Below, piece by piece: positions 34,281 to 40,776 of a stretch of 40,776 nt of DNA. A program made the translations under genes and the position numbers. The notes under the pieces were generated by a model. The model had not been told where the DNA came from. It made no database searches and saw only the letters and a list, made by a program, of their open reading frames with translations. Each line of letters begins with the position of its first letter. Position 1 is the stretch's first letter. The DNA comes from an uncultured Prevotella sp. (GTDB lineage Bacteria > Bacteroidota > Bacteroidia > Bacteroidales > Bacteroidaceae): assembly GCA_902477645.1 (NCBI GenBank), contig CABSIA010000008.1, positions 1-40,776 on the forward strand, written 5' to 3'.

Positions 34281-34290
34281 GCTGAACGGC
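34258..34290 (-). terminator. gapA terminator
   Basis: On the - strand, GCCGTTCAGC - TTT - GCTGGACGGC, a 10-bp stem with one G-U pair, then ATTTTTTT. It lies 30 bp after the gapA stop. Confidence 0.9.
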
Positions 34291-34320
34291 TGTATTTTTA
34301 AAGAATTTGCTAAATCGGGA

Positions 34321-35331
34321 TTAGCCGTTAACCTTCTTCATGTGTGCGATGAGCTCGAGAACCTTGTTAGAGTAACCGATCTCGTTGTCGTACCAAGAAA
34401 CTACCTTAACGAATGTGTCGGTAAGAGCGATACCAGCCTTAGCGTCGAAGATAGAAGTACGTGTGTCGCCGAGGAAGTCAGAAGAAACAACAGCGTCCTC
34501 TGTGTATCCAAGAACACCCTTCAGCTCGCCCTCTGAAGCCTCCTTCATAGCAGCGCAAATCTCTGCGTATGTAGCTGGCTTAGCGAGGTTAACAGTAAGG
34601 TCAACAACAGATACGTCGAGAGTAGGAACACGCATAGACATACCAGTCAGCTTGCCGTTGAGCTCAGGAATAACCTTACCTACAGCCTTAGCAGCACCTG
34701 TAGAAGATGGGATGATGTTGCCAGAAGCAGCACGGCCACCGCGCCAGTCCTTCATAGAAGGACCGTCAACAGTCTTCTGTGTAGCGGTTGTAGAGTGAAC
34801 AGTTGTCATCAAACCGTCTGTGATACCGAACTTGTCGTTCAGAACCTTAGCGATAGGAGCCAAGCAGTTTGTTGTGCAAGAAGCGTTAGAAACGAACTGT
34901 GTACCCTTTACATACTTGTCGAAGTTTACACCGCAAACGAACATAGGAGTAGCGTCCTTAGAAGGAGCAGACATAACAACGTACTTAGCACCAGCCTCGA
35001 TGTGAGCCTGAGCCTTCTCCTGTGTCAGGAAGAGACCTGTAGACTCTACAACGTACTCAGCCTCTACCTCGTTCCACTTCAAGTCAGCAGGATTACGCTC
35101 TGCGGTAACGCGGATAACCTGACCGTTTACGATGAGCTGTGACTTCTCTACGTCAGCCTCGATAGTGCCTTCGAACTGACCGTGCATTGTGTCATACTTA
35201 AGCATGTATGCGAGGTAGTCTACTGGGCAGAGGTCATTGATACCTACAACCTGAATGTCGTCGCGGTTCATAGAAGCGCGGAAAACGAAACGACCGATAC
35301 GGCCAAATCCGTTAATACCAATCTTTGTCAT
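34321..35331 (-). CDS. gapA: Glyceraldehyde-3-phosphate dehydrogenase, type I
   Basis: Glycolytic enzyme oxidising glyceraldehyde 3-phosphate with NAD+. The NAD-binding start GINGFGRIGR (5-14), catalytic SCTTNC with Cys152, WRGGRAA and WYDNEIGYSNK are all present. The 336-residue length is standard. Very regular codon choice (for example GTT, GCA and AAG favoured) differs from the neighbours and fits a highly expressed gene. The ATG at 35331 is chosen because the family starts MTKIGINGFG. Confidence 0.98.
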   Translation of the reverse strand: MTKIGINGFGRIGRFVFRASMNRDDIQVVGINDLCPVDYLAYMLKYDTMHGQFEGTIEADVEKSQLIVNGQVIRVTAERNPADLKWNEVEAEYVVESTGLFLTQEKAQAHIEAGAKYVVMSAPSKDATPMFVCGVNFDKYVKGTQFVSNASCTTNCLAPIAKVLNDKFGITDGLMTTVHSTTATQKTVDGPSMKDWRGGRAASGNIIPSSTGAAKAVGKVIPELNGKLTGMSMRVPTLDVSVVDLTVNLAKPATYAEICAAMKEASEGELKGVLGYTEDAVVSSDFLGDTRTSIFDAKAGIALTDTFVKVVSWYDNEIGYSNKVLELIAHMKKVNG

Positions 35332-35392
35332 TTTACTTTTACTTTTATAAGTTAAAAATACAATATATCGTTCTTTTTTTGTTTTTCGCATG

Positions 35393-35400
35393 CAAAGATA
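35393..35400 (-). promoter_or_regulatory. Probable gapA promoter (-7 element)
   Basis: TATCTTTG on the - strand, 61 bp before the gapA ATG. No matching TTTG at 19-20 bp was found. Confidence 0.55.
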
Positions 35401-35412
35401 CAAAATATTTTC

Positions 35413-35420
35413 TAACTTTG
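35413..35420 (+). promoter_or_regulatory. Probable mscL promoter (-7 element)
   Basis: TAACTTTG on the + strand, 12 bp from the divergent gapA -7 box. It would give a leader of about 125 nt. No convincing -33 element. Confidence 0.45.
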
Positions 35421-35548
35421 CACCTAGATTAAGTATTAAATTATATAAAATTATACGGTGCTAGGAGTTTATTACAGACCTCAACACCTGTTAAACAACC
35501 AATGTGACAACTCTATGTTACAATCAGAAACTTAAAATATTTAAAACT

Positions 35549-35977
35549 ATGGGTAAATTTATCAATGAATTCAAGGAGTTTGCCGTAAAAGGCAATGCTG
35601 TAGACATGGCTGTCGGTGTTATAATCGGCGGCGCATTCGGCAAAATCGTCTCTTCAATTGTCGACGACATCATAATGCCTCCTATAGGCTGGCTGATTGG
35701 CGGTGTTAATTTCTCTGACCTCAAGGTAACTCTGCCTACTGTTGAGATACCTGGCGTTGAGACCATGAAGGCTGCCACCATCAACTACGGTAACTTTCTA
35801 CAGACACTTATCGACTTTGTAATCATCGCATTCTGCGTTTTCATGCTTGTGAAATTCATCAACAAGATGGCGCGCAAGCAGAAGAAGGCTGATGAAAAGA
35901 AGCCGGCTCCCGCACCGGGGCAATCAGCCGAGGAGAAGCTGCTTACTGAGATACGCGACTTGCTGAAGAACAAATAA
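35549..35977 (+). CDS. mscL: Large-conductance mechanosensitive channel
   Basis: Homopentameric inner-membrane channel that opens under hypo-osmotic tension. The 142 residues have the cytoplasmic N-terminal FINEFKEFAVKGNAVDMAVG, TM1 (about 17-45, GVIIGGAFGKIVSSIVDDII), the periplasmic loop, TM2 (about 78-102) and a charged C-terminal helix (AEEKLLTEIRDLL). The ATG at 35549 is preferred over the frame start 35504 because the family begins right at FINEFKEF. Confidence 0.95.
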   Translation: MGKFINEFKEFAVKGNAVDMAVGVIIGGAFGKIVSSIVDDIIMPPIGWLIGGVNFSDLKVTLPTVEIPGVETMKAATINYGNFLQTLIDFVIIAFCVFMLVKFINKMARKQKKADEKKPAPAPGQSAEEKLLTEIRDLLKNK

Positions 35978-36000
35978 TACCAACACTTTCAATTAATTAC

Positions 36001-36048
36001 ACAAAAACAGCGGAAAACCCAAGAATAGGGGTTTTCCGCTGTTTTTGT
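36001..36048. terminator. Bidirectional terminator after mscL
   Basis: Perfect 20-bp arms (36001-36020 and 36029-36048) with an 8-nt loop; the arms end in A and T runs, so both strands can terminate here. It serves mscL and the convergent small-protein gene. Confidence 0.92.
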
Positions 36049-36074
36049 ATATATGTTTTTGTAAATAACCGAAA

Positions 36075-36227
36075 CTATCTGATATAGTCTTTTGTAAGCA
36101 TATCGTAATAAAGAGCCTCAAGCTCAGGAAGTGAGAGCTGCTCTACAGAATGAGTTATGAGCCTTACGAGCTCATCGTGCCTGAGACCGGAAGACGCAGT
36201 ACCAAAGTCTGTGAATATTTTTGCCAT
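36075..36227 (-). CDS. Small hypothetical protein, 50 residues
   Basis: A short frame starting MAKIFTDFGTASSGLRHDEL and ending LTKDYIR, charged and probably helical (VEQLSLPELEALYYDML). It begins 37 bp after the DUF2400 stop, uses ordinary codons and ends just before the shared terminator at 36001-36048, as expected of a real last gene in an operon. No family is recognised. Confidence 0.65.
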   Translation of the reverse strand: MAKIFTDFGTASSGLRHDELVRLITHSVEQLSLPELEALYYDMLTKDYIR

Positions 36228-36264
36228 TGCTTTTAGTTTTTGATATTTTTATCACTGCAAACCT

Positions 36265-37080
36265 TTATAAGACGAGGCCTCCCTTGTCGGCTGCCACATC
36301 GTAGCCAAAAAGAGCAAAATCGCCTTTTGACGGATCATCAGGAAATATACCGAGCATTATATCCTTAAGCGTTTCCACAGACTTCCAACTTGCTGTTTTT
36401 GAATCGAGAAGTCCGAGCCGGCACGCCATCTGGAACACATGCGTGTCCATTGGAATATAGAGATTTCGCTTGTCTATAAAATCTGCCCATACCCCGAGGT
36501 CTACAGGCGAGCCGTCTCTAACCATCCACCGCATAAACATAACAGGACGTTTGCAAAGCGAGGTCTTGGGCTTAGGAACAATGCCCGTCATGCCACGTTC
36601 GGCAAACCAACATCCGAAAGCATCCAATACGGCAACGACATCTGTATCAGCGGAAGAAGATTTTTCAACAGCATTTCGTGCAAAGCCCTCCAATGAGCCA
36701 AACTCCAAAATCATATCTCTAAGAATTGCAAAAAAATTGTTCATCTTGGAATATGAATACAACCGGTAGAAACAATCAGGCTTTGCCGGCACATCACGCT
36801 CATACGCTCCCTCACGCACCCAGTCAAACATTTCTCCTTCCGAGAAATCGAGGAGCATCTGTATCTTTGGCAAGAACTGCCTCCGTGAGCCATAGCTCAG
36901 ACATGATGCCACAAAAGCCATCGTCTCCTTGTTTCTGCGTCCTTCAACCTGATGCATAAACCAGGACGGGTCGCCATTTATAAAATCTGGAGTCTCGTAT
37001 TTGTCTGCCAACTTTACCAACAACTTACTTATGGCTTCCGAACTATAACCATTCCTGTTTATCTTTTGATTTTCCAGCAT
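36265..37080 (-). CDS. DUF2400 / TIGR02757 family protein
   Basis: A 271-residue protein of unknown function. Family features are ADKYETPDFINGDPSWF, a CLSYGSRRQFLPKIQ stretch, a second part KRPVMFMRWMVRDG, and IPMDTHVFQMACRLGL, which resembles helix-hairpin-helix DNA-repair folds; this link is inference. It has its own promoter (37104-37135). Confidence 0.88.
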   Translation of the reverse strand: MLENQKINRNGYSSEAISKLLVKLADKYETPDFINGDPSWFMHQVEGRRNKETMAFVASCLSYGSRRQFLPKIQMLLDFSEGEMFDWVREGAYERDVPAKPDCFYRLYSYSKMNNFFAILRDMILEFGSLEGFARNAVEKSSSADTDVVAVLDAFGCWFAERGMTGIVPKPKTSLCKRPVMFMRWMVRDGSPVDLGVWADFIDKRNLYIPMDTHVFQMACRLGLLDSKTASWKSVETLKDIMLGIFPDDPSKGDFALFGYDVAADKGGLVL

Positions 37081-37103
37081 ATAGTAGTCTATTTGTTATA
37101 ATG

Positions 37104-37135
37104 CAAAAGTACTATTTTATGGCGATATAGCCAAA
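37104..37135 (-). promoter_or_regulatory. Promoter of the DUF2400 gene
   Basis: On the - strand, TACTTTTG (37104-37111) and TTTG (37132-37135), 20 bp apart. Confidence 0.78.
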
Positions 37136-37311
37136 CATCACCATAAAAACATTAAAACATCAGACAAACATTTGCACCACAATAAAATTTTATGCAATTT
37201 TGAAGTTGTATTTTAAATTTGCATAAAAGGCAACAAATATAAAGCTGTCAACAAAAAAAATATTCTTACAGGCTGCTTTTATCCGTCCGTGTTCATTATC
37301 ACGGAGTCATA

Positions 37312-38121
37312 TCACTTACGCTCTACGCTCAGCCTCACAATAACGATGCCGCACTCATAGAGCAGATACATAGGCAGCGACACAACCAACAAGGTGAAGA
37401 TATCGGAAGTCGGAGTTATGACAGCCGCTACTATCAGGATTGCCACTATCGCATGTTTCCGGTAGCTGACAAGGAAAGAAGAGGTTATCAATCCAAATTT
37501 TGCCAGCATCCACACTATGACTGGTATCTCGAAAACTATTCCCATTGAGAGCGACATTGTAATGAGTGTGCTGATGTATGATTCGAGCGTAATCATGTTG
37601 GCAACATCGTAGCTGACCTGATAGGTGCCGAGAAAACGGAAAGTCAAAGGAAATATCAGGAAATAACTTACCAGCATTCCGACGACAAACATCAAGTAGC
37701 CCGCCCCTACCACTCTCGTGGCATAGCGGCGCTCCATATCATACAAAGCTGGAGCAACGAAAAGAAAAATCTGATAGATTATGTATGGTGACGCACAGAC
37801 AACGCCAAAGCACAGGGCGGTCTTTACATGAATGACAAACTGCTGTGCAAGTCCTGTACTAATCAAATCAACATTAAAACCGCTGCCGGCAATGTCTGCG
37901 CCAAAATATTCTGAAATCCGGAATAAAAGCCTGTATGTTATAAAGTTATCATGTTTCGGGGCAAGCACGATATTGAAAAGACTCTCCTTAAAAACAAACG
38001 CCACGATGCCGCAAAGAACGGCAACAGAGACCACCTTGATGAGTGCGGTACGCAACACGTCAAGATGTTCCCAAAACAACATGTTGCCATCGTTGCTGAG
38101 ATTATTTTTTCCAGTCCCCAT
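37312..38121 (-). CDS. tatC: Sec-independent protein translocase TatC
   Basis: Core receptor of the twin-arginine translocase, which exports folded proteins. The 269 residues contain six hydrophobic segments and the family signatures FWEHLDVLRTALIK at the N-terminus and VFEIPVIVWMLAKFGL (TM5). It follows tatA after 26 bp. No TatB gene is present, as expected for a minimal TatAC system. Confidence 0.95.
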   Translation of the reverse strand: MGTGKNNLSNDGNMLFWEHLDVLRTALIKVVSVAVLCGIVAFVFKESLFNIVLAPKHDNFITYRLLFRISEYFGADIAGSGFNVDLISTGLAQQFVIHVKTALCFGVVCASPYIIYQIFLFVAPALYDMERRYATRVVGAGYLMFVVGMLVSYFLIFPLTFRFLGTYQVSYDVANMITLESYISTLITMSLSMGIVFEIPVIVWMLAKFGLITSSFLVSYRKHAIVAILIVAAVITPTSDIFTLLVVSLPMYLLYECGIVIVRLSVERK

Positions 38122-38147
38122 ATATCAAAACAGCTATCTGCTTTCGG

Positions 38148-38369
38148 CTATTCCGTTTTCTTCCCGTCTGTCTTTTTGCCAGTCTCTTCCTTATCGTCAA
38201 TGTCATCATCGCCGGCAGAGTTCATGCCTTCCTTGAAAGAGCGAACACCTTTGCCGAGCCCCCTCATAAGCTCGGGTATCTTTTTGCCGCCAAAAAACAA
38301 CAACACGACAAGGGCGATGAGCAATATTTCCTGAAAGCTGACGCCTCCGATAAAAAGTATATTCTCCAT
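38148..38369 (-). CDS. tatA: Twin-arginine translocase subunit TatA
   Basis: A 73-residue pore-forming subunit: one membrane helix (about 11-27), the FFGGKKIPELMRGLGKG hinge and amphipathic helix, and an acidic/lysine-rich tail. Only 3 bp separate it from the aldo/keto reductase gene upstream, and 26 bp from tatC. Confidence 0.95.
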   Translation of the reverse strand: MENILFIGGVSFQEILLIALVVLLFFGGKKIPELMRGLGKGVRSFKEGMNSAGDDDIDDKEETGKKTDGKKTE

Positions 38370-38372
38370 AAA

Positions 38373-39776
38373 CTATTTTTCTATATTCTGTTTCAACTCT
38401 TCAACAAACTCATCTATTTTGCGCAATTCCCTTGGTATCTTTATTCCCTGCGGACAATGCGACACACACTGGCCACAGCATATACAGTGGCTTGCCTGAC
38501 GCAATTTTGGCACCGCGCGGTCGTAGCCTACAAGAAATGCCCTACGTTTCTTCCTATAGCCGTCATCTTGCTGCCCACGGGGAATATTTCCCTCATTCAC
38601 ACATTTATTGTAGTGTGTCAGAATTGCCGGAATGTCGATACCGTATGGGCAAGGCATACAATATTTGCAGTCGTTGCACGGAATGGTGTTCAGACCGAAA
38701 AGATCGTCGGCAACCCCATCCAAGAATTTCAGCTCGTCGTCGTTTAACGGTTGTAACGGAGTATACGACCGCAGGTTGTCCTGCAGATGCTCCATAAGCG
38801 TCATACCGCTCAACACCGTCAGCACACCCTCTGGTGTACCGGCAAAGCGGAAAGCCCACGAAGCCACGCTGCGCTCGGGTTCTCTCTGCTTAAGCTTTGC
38901 CACTATAAAGTCGGGCACTTTTGCGAGTCTTCCGCCGAGCAGCGGCTCCATAACCACGGCAGGGATATTCCGTTTCCGCAACTCGCTGTACAGATAGTCG
39001 GCATTGGCATTTGTCGAGCCTGTCTGCACGGCGTGTTCCCAGTCGAGATAGTTCATCTGTATCTGCACAAAATCCCAATGATATTTGTCGTGCTGCGAGA
39101 GCAGATAGTCGTAGAGCCTGACATCGCCATGGAACGAAAAACCGAGATTGCGGATGCGGCCCGCCTTTCTCTCCTCAACAAGAAAATCAAGAATGCCATT
39201 ATCAACATATCTGCTCCTATATTCCTCCATGCAGTCATCGCCCGTGCCGACGGCATGCAGAAGCATGTAGTCGATGGTCTCTACCTGCAACTCACGGAAC
39301 GAGTTGCGGTACATTTCCACCGATGCCTCCCTGCTCCGTGTAGAAGGGTCGAAATTCGACAATTTCGTAGCCACGAGGAATTTGTTGCGCGGATGGCGTT
39401 TCAGGGCAATTCCCGTGGAGCGTTCCGACAAACCACGGCAATAAGCGGGTGACGTGTCGAAATAATTCACGCCGTGCTCTAACGCAAAGTCTACAAGTCT
39501 GTTTACGGCTTCCTGGTCTATGACATCCTCCGTCTCGCCATTCTCCTTAGGCTGACTTTTAGTCGGCAGCCGCATCATGCCGTAGCCTAATATTGATACC
39601 TTGTCGCCCGATGTCGGATTTGTGCGGTATGTCATTTTATCCTTTGGTATAGGCTGGCTGCTGCCCTCAGAGCTTGTCTTGCTCTCACCGTCATTGTTGC
39701 AGGCGGCAAGTCCGGCTGTTGCAGCGGTGGCAATACCTAATGTTTTCAGAAAATCTCTTCGTGATATGTTTTCCAT
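38373..39776 (-). CDS. Aldo/keto reductase with Tat lipoprotein signal and ferredoxin domain
   Basis: A 467-residue oxidoreductase. Residues 1-26 are a twin-arginine signal (SRRDFLK) ending in a lipobox LAAC, so it is predicted to be exported folded and lipidated. The AKR domain (about 50-350) shows NYFDTSPAY and a lysine in LVATKL, and YMLLHAVG has the expected His. The C-terminus carries CNDCKYCMPCPYGIDI and CICCGQCVSHCPQGIKI, two 4Fe-4S motifs. The start is the ATG at 39776; a GTG four codons earlier is weaker. Its place next to tatA and tatC supports a dedicated Tat client. Confidence 0.92.
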   Translation of the reverse strand: MENISRRDFLKTLGIATAATAGLAACNNDGESKTSSEGSSQPIPKDKMTYRTNPTSGDKVSILGYGMMRLPTKSQPKENGETEDVIDQEAVNRLVDFALEHGVNYFDTSPAYCRGLSERSTGIALKRHPRNKFLVATKLSNFDPSTRSREASVEMYRNSFRELQVETIDYMLLHAVGTGDDCMEEYRSRYVDNGILDFLVEERKAGRIRNLGFSFHGDVRLYDYLLSQHDKYHWDFVQIQMNYLDWEHAVQTGSTNANADYLYSELRKRNIPAVVMEPLLGGRLAKVPDFIVAKLKQREPERSVASWAFRFAGTPEGVLTVLSGMTLMEHLQDNLRSYTPLQPLNDDELKFLDGVADDLFGLNTIPCNDCKYCMPCPYGIDIPAILTHYNKCVNEGNIPRGQQDDGYRKKRRAFLVGYDRAVPKLRQASHCICCGQCVSHCPQGIKIPRELRKIDEFVEELKQNIEK

Positions 39777-39849
39777 ATTGATTGTCACTTAAAAATCAAA
39801 CATTAAAAGTCTTACAATACCCCTTAGGCGGGTTCTACAAGAACCAACC

Positions 39850-40776
39850 TTAATACTGGCTGTGCCTCTCATGCCCCTCAACATAGATTGCGCTAAACGG
39901 ACGCGACGGACAAAGATTCTCACATGCGCCGCATCCTATGCAACGCTCCGTGTTAACCACAGGTATTTTCAACGATTTCTCATCTTCGGCATCCATCGGC
40001 ACCATCAATATGGCACCCGTAGGGCAATGGCGGGCGCAGTTTCCACACGACACGCCCTCAGAAACAGGCAAGCAGTTTTTCCTTACCCACACGGCATGCC
40101 CTATTCTCGTAGATGATTTTTCCTCTCTTGTTATCGGCTTGATTGCACTTGTCGGGCAAACATCTGAGCAGCGTGTACACTCCGGGCGGCAATATCCGCG
40201 CTCGTACGACATCTCGGGCTGCATGAAATGTGACAAGTCTGACGACGGGCGCAACACACCATTTGGACATGCAGAGACACAAAGCTGGCACGATGTGCAA
40301 TGCTGTTCAAAATGCCTGATGCTCCATGCACCGGCCGGCACTATCTTTGTGTTTCTTTTCGGTATCTGCTTGTCGGCTATTACAGCCAATCCGCCATCAA
40401 CCTTCTTTTTCTGTGCATTTACAACCGATGAGACTGCCAAAGCCGATGTTGTGGCAAGGAAAGCCCTGCGTGAGCCGTCGGCTGTATTTATCTTATTTTC
40501 TGCAGCTTTCTTTTTTCTCCTCAATCCGAAACTTATAGCACCGTGGCGGCATGTCTCTATGCAGTCCATACACACGACACAACGGCTGTCGTCAACGGTG
40601 TGACTATCGCCGTTAATGCACGACGACTTGCAGCGGCGTGAGCACAAACCGCAACGGTTGCACTTTTCCGCATCTATCCTGATAGCAAACAGCGAGTACT
40701 TGGAGATAAGTCCCAAAACAGTACCGACAGGACAAACCGTATTGCAATACGTACGTCCGCCACGCCATGCCAGAAT
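39850..40776 (-). CDS. Multi-cluster 4Fe-4S membrane protein with internal Tat-like motif (5' end cut)
   Basis: The frame is open to the window edge and starts RGGRTYCNTVCPVGTVLGL, the CxxxCP motif of NapH/CcoG-type membrane ferredoxins, so the N-terminal membrane part is missing here. Then follow CNRCGLCSRRC, CVVCMDCIETC, an internal SRRAFL with a hydrophobic stretch (40405-40473) that looks like a twin-arginine signal, and four more clusters: CTSCQLCVSACP, CTRCSDVCP, CGNCARHCP and CIGCGACENLCP. It resembles a NapH-like half fused to a NapG-like, Tat-exported half. It precedes the Tat-signal reductase by 73 bp. Confidence 0.88.
   Translation of the reverse strand: MLAWRGGRTYCNTVCPVGTVLGLISKYSLFAIRIDAEKCNRCGLCSRRCKSSCINGDSHTVDDSRCVVCMDCIETCRHGAISFGLRRKKKAAENKINTADGSRRAFLATTSALAVSSVVNAQKKKVDGGLAVIADKQIPKRNTKIVPAGAWSIRHFEQHCTSCQLCVSACPNGVLRPSSDLSHFMQPEMSYERGYCRPECTRCSDVCPTSAIKPITREEKSSTRIGHAVWVRKNCLPVSEGVSCGNCARHCPTGAILMVPMDAEDEKSLKIPVVNTERCIGCGACENLCPSRPFSAIYVEGHERHSQY

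Noticed and set aside
37201..37311. TAAATTTG on the + strand near 37213 as a promoter
   Set aside because: No + strand gene follows, and the site lies downstream of tatC on the other strand; matches to an AT-rich box are expected by chance.
39831..39845. Short inverted repeat GGTTCT-ACA-AGAACC before the aldo/keto reductase
   Set aside because: A 6-bp stem without a T run; too weak to call a terminator or operator.

Overview
The window is about 41 kb of a Bacteroidales chromosome, most likely from a Prevotella-like member of the Prevotellaceae. The evidence is the repeated TAnnTTTG promoter -7 element with TTTG about 19-20 bp upstream, a set of Bacteroidota-specific families (DUF3127, DUF4835, DUF4836, DUF3256), Bacteroidetes-type lipoprotein signals and the gene orders lon-tgt-LptF/G and dnaN-exonuclease-DUF4835-recN. 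Species assignment is inference. Almost all of it is housekeeping or core metabolism; there is no CRISPR array, prophage or intact insertion sequence.

Left part (1-13.7 kb, mostly + strand): the 3' part of a tRNA-Glu and its terminator; the overlapping trio lon, tgt and an LptF/LptG permease; an RhlE-type DEAD-box helicase; a DUF3127 OB-fold protein on the - strand; then dnaN, a DEDD exonuclease, DUF4835, recN and a secreted protein that joins a catalytically dead trypsin-like domain to TPR repeats. Genes inside operons often overlap by ATGA.

Middle-left (13.7-14.6 kb): an AT-rich island between two copies of a GC-rich palindrome. It holds the C-terminal remnant of a DNA methyltransferase and a degenerate 33-bp tandem repeat. 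The same palindrome family forms two 77-90 bp paired elements elsewhere in the window.

Middle (14.6-26.6 kb): malic enzyme (maeB) divergent from a TetR regulator, then a long - strand block: DUF3256 with a small secreted protein, a NupG-like transporter, an rsmE gene broken by two in-frame stops, a DUF4836 lipoprotein, an ABC ATPase and FtsX-like permease, folK, an ACT-domain protein and a PFL/UPF0210 protein. The maeB and transporter promoters share a 39-bp box (33/39 identical) at the same distance from the -33 element, which suggests a common regulator.

Right part (26.6-40.8 kb, mostly - strand): a glycogen/alpha-glucan operon (debranching enzyme, GT4 synthase, GH57 protein); miaA with a diacylglycerol-kinase-like gene; gapA; mscL on the + strand; a 50-residue small protein next to a DUF2400 gene; and a block of tatC, tatA, a Tat-signal aldo/keto reductase with ferredoxin motifs and a multi-cluster Fe-S membrane protein cut by the window edge. 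This last block looks like a Tat export system sitting with its own redox clients.
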